Of a DNA stretch of 64,000 nt, positions 1-9,041 are shown one piece after another; within the stretch, counting starts at the first letter, position 1, and each line of letters starts with the position of its first letter. The notes under the pieces are model-generated. The model did no database searches, was not told the DNA's origin, and worked only from the letters and a program-made list of their open reading frames with translations. The stretch is from Millionella massiliensis (GTDB lineage Bacteria > Bacteroidota > Bacteroidia > Bacteroidales > Rikenellaceae). The stretch is from NCBI RefSeq assembly GCF_900104655.1, contig NZ_FNWD01000002.1, positions 1,906,246-1,970,245 on the forward strand, given 5' to 3'. The translations under genes and the position numbers were made by a program.

Positions 1-198
1 TCCCTGGGGATCGCGGAACTCCTCGCGCGAGAAGACGGCGGTGGGGACGCCGAACCGTTCGGCGCGTTTGAGGGCGTAGGCATCGGCGCGGTTCGAGAGC
101 AGCAGGGCTACGCGTGCGCACGACGACGCTGCAAAGTGGTTCATGATGGCTTCGGCGTTGGTGCCCGATCCCGAGGCGAATATTGCTATGTTGGTCAT
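1..198 (-). CDS. purN: Phosphoribosylglycinamide formyltransferase, N-terminal part (cut by window edge)
   Basis: Only the first 66 codons are present. The protein starts MTNIAIFASGSGTNAEAI, the glycine-rich nucleotide-binding start (ASGSGTN) typical of PurN, followed by a beta-alpha-beta pattern with LLLSNRADA. PurN transfers a formyl group from 10-formyl-THF to GAR in purine biosynthesis in the cytoplasm. The remaining two thirds, including the catalytic Asn-His-Asp, lie outside the window. It is divergent from acpP. No clear -7 element was seen in its short upstream region. The family assignment rests on the N-terminal motif alone but is distinctive. Confidence 0.9.
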   Translation of the reverse strand, partial: MTNIAIFASGSGTNAEAIMNHFAASSCARVALLLSNRADAYALKRAERFGVPTAVFSREEFRDPQG

Positions 199-277
199 AA
201 TGAGTTCTTTATGTTGAAAACGGCAAATAAAAGTACAAAAAAAACCGGGGTTATAGCCGATTTTGAGAAAAAAACTA

Positions 278-285
278 TACTTTTG
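278..285 (+). promoter_or_regulatory. -7 promoter element for acpP-fabF
   Basis: TACTTTTG matches the Bacteroidota -7 consensus TAnnTTTG and lies 77 bases before the acpP start. No clear -33 TTG was found at the usual spacing. Function is inferred from consensus and position. Confidence 0.6.
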
Positions 286-362
286 CCCTGAATTGGATAA
301 TTGTGTTGATCCATTCCAACGAACACGATAACAATTGTTAAACACTCTAAATTTAGAACGTT

Positions 363-599
363 ATGTCAGACATCTCTTCAAAAGTAGTCGAAATCATCGT
401 TGACAAACTCGGTGTAGACGCTTCGGAAGCAGTACCCACCGCCAGCTTCACCAATGACCTCGGCGCAGACTCGCTGGACACCGTTGAACTGATCATGGAA
501 TTCGAAAAAGAATTCGAAATCTCGATCCCGGACGAAGACGCTGAAAAAATCGCTACCGTAGGCGACGCTATCACCTACATCGAAAGCAAAAAGAACTAA
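363..599 (+). CDS. acpP: Acyl carrier protein
   Basis: A 78-residue acidic protein with the phosphopantetheine attachment motif [10 protein letters not shown]; the Ser is the 4'-phosphopantetheine site. Its length is standard for bacterial ACP. It carries growing acyl chains in type II fatty-acid synthesis in the cytoplasm. fabF follows on the same strand after 189 bases, the usual acpP-fabF pairing. The start (ATG at 363) gives the conserved MSDI-type N-terminus with no extra residues. Confidence 0.97.
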   Translation: MSDISSKVVEIIVDKLGVDASEAVPTASFTNDLGADSLDTVELIMEFEKEFEISIPDEDAEKIATVGDAITYIESKKN

Positions 600-628
600 G
601 CGGCCGATACGATCGTACTTAGCATAAG

Positions 629-668
629 ACTGTTTCGGACACATTAGAAATATTGCGTTCGGAACAGT
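629..668 (+). other. Hairpin between acpP and fabF
   Basis: Bases 629-640 can pair with 657-668 over 12 positions (ACTGTTTCGGAC with GTTCGGAACAGT, two wobble pairs), leaving a 16-nt loop. No long U-run follows. It could be a partial terminator or mRNA stabiliser that sets the high acpP to fabF ratio; this role is inference. Confidence 0.4.
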
Positions 669-788
669 TTCTGTTATAACGGGGTTACGGAAACAGAAAC
701 CCGTTTGCCGACCAGCCGGCGCGGGCAACCCCTCCCGCCCACCGCCGGATCACTGCGTCCGGCCGCATTCCACCAATCATAAATCCTT

Positions 789-2057
789 ATGAAATTGAGA
801 AAAGTAGTAGTAACGGGTCTCGGAACCATCAATCCCATCGGGAATAACATAGCTGAATACTTCGAAAACCTCGAAAAAGGTGTCAGCGGCGCTGCCCCCA
901 TCACCCACTTCGACGCTTCGAAATTCAAAACCCAGTTTGCCTGCGAAGTCAAAGGCTTCGATCCGAACCAGCACTTCGACCGCAAGGAAGCCCGCAAATA
1001 CGACCGATACACCCAGTTTGCACTCGTAGCTGCCAAAGAAGCCGTGCAGGACGCCGGCCTCGTTGACGCCGAAGGCAAAGTCATCGAAAGCATCGACCAA
1101 AACCAGGTAGGTGTCGTTTGGGCATCCGGTATCGGCGGTATCGAAACCTTCTTCAACGAAGTCAGCAACTACGTCAAAGGCGACGGGACTCCCAAATACA
1201 ACCCCTTCTTCATCCCCAAAATGATCGCCGACATGGCGGCAGGCCAAATCTCCATGAAATACGGATTCCGTGGTCCCAACTACTGTACCGTATCGGCCTG
1301 CTCCTCGTCCAACCACGCGTTTATCGACGCCCTGAACCTGATCCGTCTGGGCAAAGCCGACATCATCGTTTCCGGTGGCTCCGAAGCAGCCATCAACCCC
1401 GCAGGTGTCGGCGGTTTCAACGCCATGCAGGCCCTCTCGACCCGCAACGACGATCCCGCAACCGCATCGCGTCCCTATGACGTCGGCCGCGACGGCTTCG
1501 TGATCGGCGAAGGTGCCGGTGCGCTCGTGCTCGAAGAGTACGAACACGCCAAAGCACGTGGTGCCAAGATCTACGCCGAAGTGGTCGGCGGCGGCATGAG
1601 TGCCGACGCATATCACCTCACCGCTCCCGATCCCAACGGAGCCGGTGCTGCACGGGCCATGAACGAAGCACTCAAGGACGCAGGAATCCGTCCCGAAGAT
1701 GTCGACTACATCAATACCCACGGGACCTCGACCCCGGCCGGCGACCTGCCCGAGCTTACCGGGATCCAGAGCGTTTTCGGCGACCACATCTATAACGTCA
1801 ACATCAGTTCGACCAAATCGATGACCGGCCACCTGCTCGGCGGTGCCGCTGCTGTTGAAGCCCTCGCCTGCATCATGGCCATCGACAAGGGAATCGTGCC
1901 CCCCACCATCAACGTGACCGAGCGTGACCCGCACATCGACGAACGTATCAACCTGACCCTGGGAACCGCTCAGAAACGCGACATCAACTGCGCACTGAGC
2001 AACACCTTCGGATTCGGCGGACACAACTCCACCGTGATCTTCAAGAAAGTACAGTAA
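789..2057 (+). CDS. fabF: Beta-ketoacyl-ACP synthase II
   Basis: A 422-residue condensing enzyme. The active-site Cys lies in TVSACSSSNHA, and the two catalytic His lie in NTHGTSTPAGD and KSMTGHLLGGA. The N-terminal MKLRKVVVTGLG start and the C-terminal NTFGFGGHNS motif are diagnostic for FabF. It elongates acyl-ACP with malonyl-ACP. It lies downstream of acpP and is closed off by a terminator at 2087-2120. Confidence 0.97.
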   Translation: MKLRKVVVTGLGTINPIGNNIAEYFENLEKGVSGAAPITHFDASKFKTQFACEVKGFDPNQHFDRKEARKYDRYTQFALVAAKEAVQDAGLVDAEGKVIESIDQNQVGVVWASGIGGIETFFNEVSNYVKGDGTPKYNPFFIPKMIADMAAGQISMKYGFRGPNYCTVSACSSSNHAFIDALNLIRLGKADIIVSGGSEAAINPAGVGGFNAMQALSTRNDDPATASRPYDVGRDGFVIGEGAGALVLEEYEHAKARGAKIYAEVVGGGMSADAYHLTAPDPNGAGAARAMNEALKDAGIRPEDVDYINTHGTSTPAGDLPELTGIQSVFGDHIYNVNISSTKSMTGHLLGGAAAVEALACIMAIDKGIVPPTINVTERDPHIDERINLTLGTAQKRDINCALSNTFGFGGHNSTVIFKKVQ

Positions 2058-2086
2058 TCCCAGGCCCATCGGGCGATCAGTTTACC

Positions 2087-2120
2087 GGGCCGTTCCACAT
2101 TGCGTGAGACGGCCCTTTTT
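2087..2120 (+). terminator. Intrinsic terminator after fabF
   Basis: GGGCCGT (2087-2093) pairs with ACGGCCC (2109-2115), followed directly by TTTTT. It lies 30 bases after the fabF stop and before the rnc start, so it separates the two genes at least in part. Confidence 0.7.
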
Positions 2121-2193
2121 CGTTGGAGACGCTCCGTCCTCCCGCGGCCCCGAATGGCATTCGGAGACAAAACCTTTCCATACTCAAACCTCT

Positions 2194-2925
2194 ATGAACC
2201 TGCGTCAACTGTTTCGTCGCCGCCCCTCGGGGGCTGACAGACCCTACTACGATCTGCTCAAGCGCATCTTCGGAATCGTGCCCGACAACGTCGAGTTGTA
2301 CAAACTGGCGCTGGTGCACCGTTCGGCCTCCGTGGCGATCGACGTAGGGCGAGTAGTCAACAACGAGCGGCTCGAATTTCTGGGGGATGCCGTGATCGAA
2401 ACCGTGGTCTCCGAACTCCTCTTTATCGAGTACCCCGAGGCCAACGAAGGCTTTCTCAGCCGGATGCGCTCACGGATGGTGAGCCGCGAGACATTGAACC
2501 GCGTTGCACTCGACATGGGGATCGACGCCGTGATCGTGGCCCATCCCTCCAGCCTGGTGGCCAGCCGAAACAACATCTACGGCGACGCTTTCGAGGCGCT
2601 GGTCGGTGCGCTCTATCTCGATCAGGGGTACGAAACCGCCAACCGGGTGTTGATCGAGCGAGTGTTCCCCGAGTACGTCGATCTCGAGGCGCTGGAGCAG
2701 ACCGAAAAGGACTTCAAAAGCCGCGTGATTGAGTGGGGACAGAAACACCACCGTGCCGTCGAGTTTCACAGCCGTGAGTGTACCGACGCGCTGGAGCTGA
2801 CCCCCCATTTCGAGTGCGAACTGACGATCAGCGGCACCCGTTACGGTTACGGTGAGGCGCGTTCGAAAAAGGAGGCCGAGCAGCTTGCAGCCCGCGAAGC
2901 TTACGAACAGTTGAACATACAGTAA
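2194..2925 (+). CDS. rnc: Ribonuclease III
   Basis: 243 residues from the ATG at 2194. An upstream in-frame ATG at 2104 would place the start inside the fabF terminator, so it is rejected. The RNase III signature NERLEFLGDAVIE and the downstream acidic residues GDAFEALVGALYLD are present, then a C-terminal double-stranded RNA-binding domain ending with a KKEAEQLAA-type helix. The enzyme cleaves dsRNA in rRNA and mRNA processing. The acpP-fabF-rnc order is common in Bacteroidota. Confidence 0.95.
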   Translation: MNLRQLFRRRPSGADRPYYDLLKRIFGIVPDNVELYKLALVHRSASVAIDVGRVVNNERLEFLGDAVIETVVSELLFIEYPEANEGFLSRMRSRMVSRETLNRVALDMGIDAVIVAHPSSLVASRNNIYGDAFEALVGALYLDQGYETANRVLIERVFPEYVDLEALEQTEKDFKSRVIEWGQKHHRAVEFHSRECTDALELTPHFECELTISGTRYGYGEARSKKEAEQLAAREAYEQLNIQ

Positions 2926-3127
2926 ATCATACGCGCGGGCGCGAGTGCGCACGGCGGAAGAAAATACGGATTGCGTCGGATGGCTGTTGCTGTCCGGCGC
3001 GATTTGTCTTTGTACGGGAGGTGTCGGTATTCCGGCGGTAGGAGTCGCGTTTCGGCGGGGCGATGGGCGGCGGTGGCGGGTCGTGCCGAAACGGTTGTCT
3101 GGATGCGGGTGAACGGAGCCCAGTGGG

Positions 3128-4018
3128 TTAGAACATCAGGCGGACATAGACCGGCAGGTGGTCGCTGATCGTGCGGTCCGGGTAGCCGCGGAATCGCCCT
3201 TCGCGGGTCAGCATCCAGTCGCGGACGAAAACCCGTGCCGCCCCGATTGGCGTACACGCTGCGTTGACCAGAATGTGGTCATACATCTGCCACGTGTCGC
3301 GCCAGGCGTAGGAGCCCTGTCCCTGTCGGAAGGGGGCGGCCGTGAGGCATTGCAGGGACGCGAGGTGACGGCGGATCAGCCGCGAATCGGGGTTGGCGTT
3401 CAGGTCGCCCAGTACGACCACCTGTTTCCCGGGCTCTTCGGCGGCGACCCGTGCCCCGACCTGGGCTGCGATCAGCTCACGCATCCGGTTGGCCTCGCTG
3501 TATCCGCCTCGTCGCGACGGCAGGTGGAGTACGTAAAAGACCAGCCGATGCTCTGTGCCGCGGACGATGAACTCGGCCCGGAGTACGTCGCGGGTGGCGT
3601 AGCCGTCCGGTGCGGGGAGCGGTTCCGACTCGACCGGTTGCAGCCGGTCGCTGCGGTAGAGCAGCGCGACGTCGATGCCGCGGCTGTCGGGTGAATCGTA
3701 GTGGACGGAACGCAGGGGAAGGGTGTCGAGCGGCAGGGTAAGGGCTAGGGATTGCAGTACGTCGTCGTTCTCCACCTCGCAGAGAGCCAGTAGGTCGGGC
3801 GAAAGTTCGCCGATCACACGGGCCAGCGCTTTCGTTTTTGCCCGGTACGTCGTGGAATCGAACACCATGTCCCGGATGCCGGGATCGTTAATGGTGTCGA
3901 ACAGGTTGCAGACGTTGTAGCTTGCCACGGTCAGCGATCGGGGGCCTTGGGCAGCGGAGGGTGCGGCGATGCCGATCAGAAAAACGACGACAAACAGCAG
4001 TGTACGAGCGTACTGCAA
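3128..4018 (-). CDS. Secreted endonuclease/exonuclease/phosphatase family protein
   Basis: The core carries the expected metallo-phosphodiesterase motifs in order: SYNVCNLFD, CEVEN (metal-binding Glu), HLPSRRGG, GDLNANPDS and a terminal ISDHLPV. A hydrophobic stretch ending in AAPSAAQ directly after the chosen TTG start at 4018 looks like a signal peptide, so the protein should act outside the cytoplasm on a phosphodiester or phospholipid-like substrate. An in-frame ATG at 4255 would add about 79 residues of low-complexity sequence before the signal peptide; no ATG, GTG or TTG lies in between. The substrate cannot be told from the sequence. Confidence 0.8.
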   Translation of the reverse strand: MQYARTLLFVVVFLIGIAAPSAAQGPRSLTVASYNVCNLFDTINDPGIRDMVFDSTTYRAKTKALARVIGELSPDLLALCEVENDDVLQSLALTLPLDTLPLRSVHYDSPDSRGIDVALLYRSDRLQPVESEPLPAPDGYATRDVLRAEFIVRGTEHRLVFYVLHLPSRRGGYSEANRMRELIAAQVGARVAAEEPGKQVVVLGDLNANPDSRLIRRHLASLQCLTAAPFRQGQGSYAWRDTWQMYDHILVNAACTPIGAARVFVRDWMLTREGRFRGYPDRTISDHLPVYVRLMF

Positions 4019-4450
4019 AACCGTGCGGAGTTTGTCGGCGGCAGGTGTGAGGCGGCAGAGGAGTGTGAAAGATTTGGAAGGTGCAAAGGATGTGACGGGG
4101 GAGGGGAGGACGTGGAATGTGAAGGGGGCGATCGAACCATTCGGCTGTGTATGCGTAAGGCGTAGAACAGCGGGCGTTGATTGTGTCCGTTCGGGATGCC
4201 GGCCGGATGGGAGACCGGTGCGAAGGTGGTTCGAGAGGGGTGTTTCCACGGTCATGTGTCGGAGCCGTTTGAGTTGTACCGCCGGGGGTGCCGGAGAAAC
4301 CGTTGCCGTGCGGTGCGTGGTCGATGCTCTGTTCGACAAATATAGCTTTTCGGAAGCGGCTCTGCAAGGTCCCCGGCCGAAGAGAGGGGAACGTTTCCGC
4401 TTCTCCTGTTGTCCGACATCTGTGTCGGGCTTGACTGCCGGGCTTGGTTG

Positions 4451-4600
4451 TCGGGTTGTTCCGTACCGCTTCGAGCAGTCTCAAATCGTTTCGGGTAGTT
4501 TCAGGTTGCTTCGTATCGTTTCGAGCTTTTTCAAATTGTTCTGTACTGCTTCGGGTTGTTTGGGAATGTTTCGGGCTGCATGAGGTTGTTTCGAGTTGCG
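4451..4600. repeat. Degenerate 10-bp tandem repeat, about 15 units
   Basis: The sequence falls into consecutive 10-base units near the consensus TCGGGTTGTT, for example units at 4451, 4491, 4511, 4551, 4571 and 4581, with no insertions or deletions over 150 bases. A weaker 50-base order is also visible: the units at 4461-4490 resemble those at 4511-4540. It is G/T-rich on the plus strand and ends about 42 bases before the -7 box of the next gene. Its function is not known to me. Confidence 0.75.
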
Positions 4601-4642
4601 GGAGCCTGCGTGTGCCGTCTCCGGAAACTTCCTGAAAAATCG

Positions 4643-4650
4643 TATCTTTG
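4643..4650 (+). promoter_or_regulatory. -7 promoter element for the flippase-like gene
   Basis: TATCTTTG matches the TAnnTTTG consensus 54 bases before the ATG at 4704. No TTG -33 box is visible at ideal spacing. Confidence 0.6.
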
Positions 4651-4703
4651 TCAACTCTGTCCGCTCGTTTCCGAGACTGGATGGGGGCTCTTGTGAATAC
4701 TCT

Positions 4704-5768
4704 ATGGAAAACAACTCTGTCGGTCATATTCGCTGGTGGAAAGTGCTGCTGCCGGTCCTGCTGGGGCTCGGCTTCGTGGCCTGGATGATCGTCCGCGATT
4801 TCGACCCTGCCATCTTCGAGCATGTCCGCTTCACGTGGCATGCGCTACTCTTTATTGCGATCGCCTTCCTCTTTATGGTCGGCCGTGACCTCGGGTACAT
4901 GATCCGTATCCGCCTCTTCAGCCGCGGACAACTGACCTGGCGACAGGCTTTTCGCGTCATTATGCTCTGGGAATTCACGTCGGCCGTCACCCCTTCGGCT
5001 ATCGGCGGTACCAGTGTGGCGGTCGTCTTTGTTCACAAGGAGGGGATACCGGTGGGGCGCAGTGCCGCCATCGTGATGCTCACCTCGTTTTTCGACGAAT
5101 TGTACTTTGCGGTGGTCTTCCCCATCATCTTCTTTTTGGTGGGTGGCGACCGCCTCTTCGACGGGCCGATGGGCCACGAACTGATGCTCTTCGCTTCGAT
5201 CGGCTATGGCATCAAGCTCGCCTACCTGCTGCTGTTGAGTTACGGCCTGTTCCTCAATCCGATCGGCCTGAAATGGCTGATCGTCAAAATCTTCTCGCTA
5301 CCCGGGCTGCGTCGTTGGCGACCCGGTGCGGTCAAGGCCGGTACCGACATCGTGCGCAGCGCCATCGAAATCCGCCGCTACCGCCCGATGTTTTGGCTCA
5401 AGTCGTTTGCCGCTACGTTCCTGTCGTGGAGTTCGCGCTATCTGGTGGCCAATGCGTTGTTCCTGGCCTTCTTCTCGATCAGCGACCACCTGTTGGTCTT
5501 CGCACGGCAGCTGGCCATGTGGATCATGATGCTGGTGGCGCCGACTCCCGGCGGGAGCGGTTTTGCCGAATATATCTTCTCCAACTTTCTGAGCGACGTG
5601 ATTCCGGTGGGAGCCTCGATTCAGGTCGGTACGGCGGCCGTTATCGCGCTGCTGTGGCGCCTGGTGACCTACTATCCCTATCTGATTATGGGGGTGTTCA
5701 TCCTGCCGAAGTGGCTCGGCCGCAGTTTCGGGAAAAAAGAGCCTGTCGTGTCGCAGAAGGCTAATTAA
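4704..5768 (+). CDS. Lysylphosphatidylglycerol synthase TM-region/UPF0104 family membrane protein
   Basis: 354 residues, almost entirely hydrophobic, with about eight membrane segments. Family traits include the SAVTPSAIGGTSVAVVFVHKEG loop in the first half and APTPGGSGFAEYIFSN near the C-terminus. There is no soluble lysyltransferase domain, so it resembles the stand-alone flippase-like members of the family. These are thought to handle lipids in the inner membrane; the substrate here is unknown. The ATG at 4704 is preferred to one at 4596 because the latter lies upstream of the -7 box. Na/Pi cotransporter follows after 34 bases, probably co-transcribed. Confidence 0.85.
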   Translation: MENNSVGHIRWWKVLLPVLLGLGFVAWMIVRDFDPAIFEHVRFTWHALLFIAIAFLFMVGRDLGYMIRIRLFSRGQLTWRQAFRVIMLWEFTSAVTPSAIGGTSVAVVFVHKEGIPVGRSAAIVMLTSFFDELYFAVVFPIIFFLVGGDRLFDGPMGHELMLFASIGYGIKLAYLLLLSYGLFLNPIGLKWLIVKIFSLPGLRRWRPGAVKAGTDIVRSAIEIRRYRPMFWLKSFAATFLSWSSRYLVANALFLAFFSISDHLLVFARQLAMWIMMLVAPTPGGSGFAEYIFSNFLSDVIPVGASIQVGTAAVIALLWRLVTYYPYLIMGVFILPKWLGRSFGKKEPVVSQKAN

Positions 5769-5802
5769 TGTTATTTTTGTTCATGGTTAATCTTCTTTTC
5801 CG

Positions 5803-7470
5803 ATGGATATCCTGATCCTGATTCTCAATATCATCGGTTCGCTGGGCCTCTTCCTCTATGGGATGAAGCTCATGAGCGAAGCCCTGCAGCGGGCTGCCGG
5901 GGGACGTATGCGCCGCGTCATGGGACGAATGGCCGCGACACCCCTCTCGCAAATCTCTACGACGACGGCCATCACGGCTACCGTGCAATCCTCCAGCGCC
6001 ATCACCGTGATGATCGTCAGCTTCGTCAACGCCGGCATTGTCAACCTCCGGCAGGCCATCGGGATGATTATGGGGGCGAATATCGGAACCACCCTCACGG
6101 CCTGGATCATTGCCATCTTCGGCTTCGAGCTCAACTTCTCGATCATCTCCATTCCGATGGTCGGGCTGGGTTTCGCGCTGATTCTGATCAACAAAACACA
6201 CTACCGTGCTCTGGGCGAAATCATCATCGGGTTTGCCCTGATGCTCTTGGGGCTGGCCGTCCTGCAGTCGTCGATGAGCGGTATCGCCCAGGATACGGTA
6301 CTCTTCCACGCGCTGGCCAAATATGCCGGACTCGGCTACCTGTCGATCTTCCTGTTCATCCTGATCGGGACCCTGCTGACCGCTATTCTGCAGTCGTCGA
6401 GCGCCACCATTACCCTGACGATCATCATGTGTCAGAGCGGCTGGATCCCCTTCGAAGCAGGTGCCGCGATGATCCTCGGCGAGAATGTCGGAACCACCGT
6501 GACTGCCAACCTGGCCGCCATCGTCGCCAACACCTCGGCCAAGCGGACGGCCCTTTCCCATACGCTGTTCAACGTGGCTGGGCTGGTGTGGGTTGTGCCG
6601 TTGCTGCCCTGGATATCGGACCGCATCGTCGATCTTTTCGCGGCGATGGGCAATGTCGGACCCAAGGCGACACCGATGATGCTCGCCACGTTCCATACCG
6701 GATTCAACGTGCTGAACGTCTGCCTGCTGGTCAACTTCATTCCGCAGATCATGCGGGCCGTCACCTGGATGGTGCCGCAGTCGCCCAACGACAACCGCAA
6801 ACGCCTCTTTGCGCTCGATTCGGGAATGGTCTCCACGCCCGAACTGTCGTTGATGCAGGCCCACAACGAAATTACCAACCATGCCAAGCGTATCCTGAAG
6901 ATGTTCGGCATGGTACGCTCGCTGATGACCACCACCAACGCGCAGGAGTTTCAGAAAGAGTACGAGCATGTCGAAAAGTATGAGCGGATTACGGATCGCG
7001 TGGAGCGGGAGATCATCACCTACCTTTCGCGGATCACCTCGCGTGACAACGGTGAGGCGGCCACCCGTCAGCTGCAGACCATGTTCCGGACCATCTCGCA
7101 CATCGAACTGATTGCGGACGGAAACATGGAACTGGCCAAGATCCTGAAGGCCAAAAAAGAGAAAAACCTGTGGTTCAACCAGGAGTTGCGGGATCGGCTG
7201 GGCAGTCTGTTCGATCTGGTGGAGCAGGCCCTTTATGTGATGATCATGAACCTGGAGAATCCGACGGCCGAAGGGGTTGAACGTTCGCGCGGGATCGAGG
7301 AGCAGATCAATCTGGTGAGCGCCCGTCTGCGCAGCGAACAGTTGCAGGAGGCGCAGGAGCAGGATTACAAATACATGGCGGGGATTGCCTTTATCGAGAT
7401 GGTGGTCGAGTGCGAGAAGCTGGGTGATGCGGCGGTGCACATCTCGGTGGAGCAGGCCGAGGCCCTGTAA
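5803..7470 (+). CDS. Na/Pi cotransporter family protein with PhoU-like C-terminal domain
   Basis: 555 residues. The N-terminal 330 residues hold two inverted transport repeats, each with the family signature: VQSSSAITVMI and LQSSSATITLTI, paired with GANIGTTLTA and GENVGTTVTA. The C-terminal 200 residues are soluble and helical, as in the PhoU-like regulatory domain of bacterial NptA homologues. It should import phosphate with sodium across the inner membrane. It lies 34 bases after the flippase-like gene and ends before a strong terminator at 7667. Confidence 0.92.
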   Translation: MDILILILNIIGSLGLFLYGMKLMSEALQRAAGGRMRRVMGRMAATPLSQISTTTAITATVQSSSAITVMIVSFVNAGIVNLRQAIGMIMGANIGTTLTAWIIAIFGFELNFSIISIPMVGLGFALILINKTHYRALGEIIIGFALMLLGLAVLQSSMSGIAQDTVLFHALAKYAGLGYLSIFLFILIGTLLTAILQSSSATITLTIIMCQSGWIPFEAGAAMILGENVGTTVTANLAAIVANTSAKRTALSHTLFNVAGLVWVVPLLPWISDRIVDLFAAMGNVGPKATPMMLATFHTGFNVLNVCLLVNFIPQIMRAVTWMVPQSPNDNRKRLFALDSGMVSTPELSLMQAHNEITNHAKRILKMFGMVRSLMTTTNAQEFQKEYEHVEKYERITDRVEREIITYLSRITSRDNGEAATRQLQTMFRTISHIELIADGNMELAKILKAKKEKNLWFNQELRDRLGSLFDLVEQALYVMIMNLENPTAEGVERSRGIEEQINLVSARLRSEQLQEAQEQDYKYMAGIAFIEMVVECEKLGDAAVHISVEQAEAL

Positions 7471-8015
7471 ACGGCTGTGCCCATGACCGGCAGTGACTGC
7501 GGGTGAGCGAGGGGATGGAGAGAAGTGGATAAAGGAGCAGGGGGGAGTGAAATGAGCGGAGGGGATCGGGAAAGAGGGTGTGACCAAGGATTTGACCCAA
7601 AGCAAAGGTTGGGGCTGGTGAAGGAGGGGGCACGTCGGCTATTAATCCCTCCGATATAACGAAACGGCAGGCGGGAGACACTGTTTGATCAGTGTCTCCC
7701 GCCTGCTTGATTTATCCCACAACGGGTGCTGAAACGGAAGCGGCCGCCTTGTGAGTTCTCTTTTTAACGGTCGCGGAGTCGGGAGGATCCCCGGTCGAAG
7801 CGTTGAACTAACCCCGCTTAGAAGTTCATGTGGAGGTCGCAGACAGGGGAATGGGCGAGGCAGTGCGGGCTTTTCGCCGAACGGATCGCACGGGGTCGTG
7901 TGCGCTTGGGTAATGACAGGCAGCGGGCCGGTATTTTTGAGAACAAATTAGCCTCTGAACAAGGATCCGGTACCCTTTTCTGTCGCTCGTCCGCCGCTGT
8001 GTCGCGCAGGGCGAA
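7471..8015. other. Intergenic region between convergent genes
   Basis: 545 bases between the Na/Pi gene (plus) and the cysteine-synthase-like gene (minus). The first 180 bases are purine-rich on the plus strand. The only defined element is the terminator at 7667-7706. I saw no gene in the remainder. Confidence 0.5.
7667..7706 (+). terminator. Strong hairpin terminator, probably bidirectional
   Basis: A perfect 17-bp stem (7667-7683 with 7690-7706) with a TTTGAT loop. The flanks are only mildly T-rich (TTGATTTAT on the right). It sits between two convergent genes, so it can stop transcription from both sides. Confidence 0.7.
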
Positions 8016-9041
8016 TTATCGGCCTCCTACGGCAGCCACATCCAGCAGCTCGATCTCCGGGGAGAGGTACCCTTCCCGCTCGGGCTCTTCGGCACCGTAA
8101 TCCGTGGTCAGGTATTTCTTGTTGTCGTCCGGGAAGAGGGTGACGGCATTGCCGTGGCCGTATCGCTCCTGCAACTGGACAGCTCCCAGGAAATTGGCGC
8201 CGGATGAGATGCCCACGCCGAGACCCAGCTCGCGGGCCAGACGCTGCGTCATCCGGATGGCGTCGCCGTCGTCTACGGCGACAATGCCGTCGGCGGCGCT
8301 TCGGTCTACGATCGGCGGGATAAATTCGTCCGAAATCCCTTCGATTCGGTGTTTGCCGACCTTGTGGCCGGTCGACAGGGTGGGCGACGAGGCCGGTTCC
8401 AGCAGGTAGAGACCCGTCGCGCGGTGTTGCTGTTTCAGATACAGACCGGTGCCCATGGCGGTGCCGCCGGTGCCGACGCCGGCGACGAAAGCGTCGGGGC
8501 GGATCCCGATACGCTCCAGTTGTTCCAGAATCTCGGGACCGGTGGTGCGGAAATGGGCCTCGCTGTTGAGGGGATTGCCGAACTGGTCGGGCAGAAAGAC
8601 GTCGCTGCGGGCGGCGGCCATGGCCCGGCAACGCTCGATGCTGCCGAGGAATCCGCCTTCGGCGCGGCTGACCAGTTCGATGCGTGCGCCGTAGCTGCGC
8701 AACAGCCGGATGCGCTCCTGGCTCATCCAGTCGGGCATATAGATGGTGACGGGGTGGTCCAGCAGGGCCCCCAGCGCGGCCAGCGAGATGCCGGTGTTAC
8801 CGCTGGTGGCTTCGACGAGGGTCTCGCCGCCGTGCAGCTCGCCCTGGAGGTAAGCCTCCCGCAGGAGGTGTAGGGCGACGCGGTCCTTGATGCTGCCGGT
8901 GTAGTTGTAGTGTTCGGCTTTGACGTAGAGGGTGCGGGGCGTTCCGCGGCGATAGCTGTAGCGGATGGCAAGCAGGGGGGTGTGGCCGATCATGGGGGCG
9001 ATCCGGTCGAGACGGCGAAGGGCTTCGTGCGCGTTTTTCAT
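8016..9041 (-). CDS. Cysteine synthase/cystathionine beta-synthase-type PLP enzyme
   Basis: 341 residues from the ATG at 9041. The PLP lysine lies in TGSIKDRVA, the substrate loop is EATSGNTGIS and the phosphate-binding loop is GVGTGGTAMGTG, all typical of fold-type II O-acetylserine sulfhydrylases and CBS. There is no CBS domain pair or heme motif. A role in cysteine synthesis is likely, but PLP enzymes of this group also make other beta-substituted alanines, so the exact substrate is inferred. An upstream in-frame ATG ten codons earlier adds only unconserved residues. Confidence 0.85.
   Translation of the reverse strand: MKNAHEALRRLDRIAPMIGHTPLLAIRYSYRRGTPRTLYVKAEHYNYTGSIKDRVALHLLREAYLQGELHGGETLVEATSGNTGISLAALGALLDHPVTIYMPDWMSQERIRLLRSYGARIELVSRAEGGFLGSIERCRAMAAARSDVFLPDQFGNPLNSEAHFRTTGPEILEQLERIGIRPDAFVAGVGTGGTAMGTGLYLKQQHRATGLYLLEPASSPTLSTGHKVGKHRIEGISDEFIPPIVDRSAADGIVAVDDGDAIRMTQRLARELGLGVGISSGANFLGAVQLQERYGHGNAVTLFPDDNKKYLTTDYGAEEPEREGYLSPEIELLDVAAVGGR

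Larger units (their letters stand above)
4019..4703. other. Divergent intergenic region holding a phased repeat
   Basis: The region between the divergent endonuclease-family gene and the flippase-like gene. Its left 430 bases are G-rich on the plus strand with no gene I can support. Its right part holds the 10-base repeat at 4451-4600 and the promoter at 4643. If the endonuclease gene starts at 4255, the gap shrinks accordingly. Confidence 0.5.

Noticed and set aside
4019-4339. Extension of the endonuclease-family protein to an upstream start at 4339 or 4255.
   Set aside because: The added residues are low-complexity and would bury the signal peptide in the interior; a TTG at 4018 is adjacent to it. 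ATG 4255 remains possible.
4444-4714. A decapeptide-repeat protein encoded by the 10-bp repeat.
   Set aside because: All frames on both strands give 10-residue repeats because of the 10-base period; there is no start, promoter or homology support.
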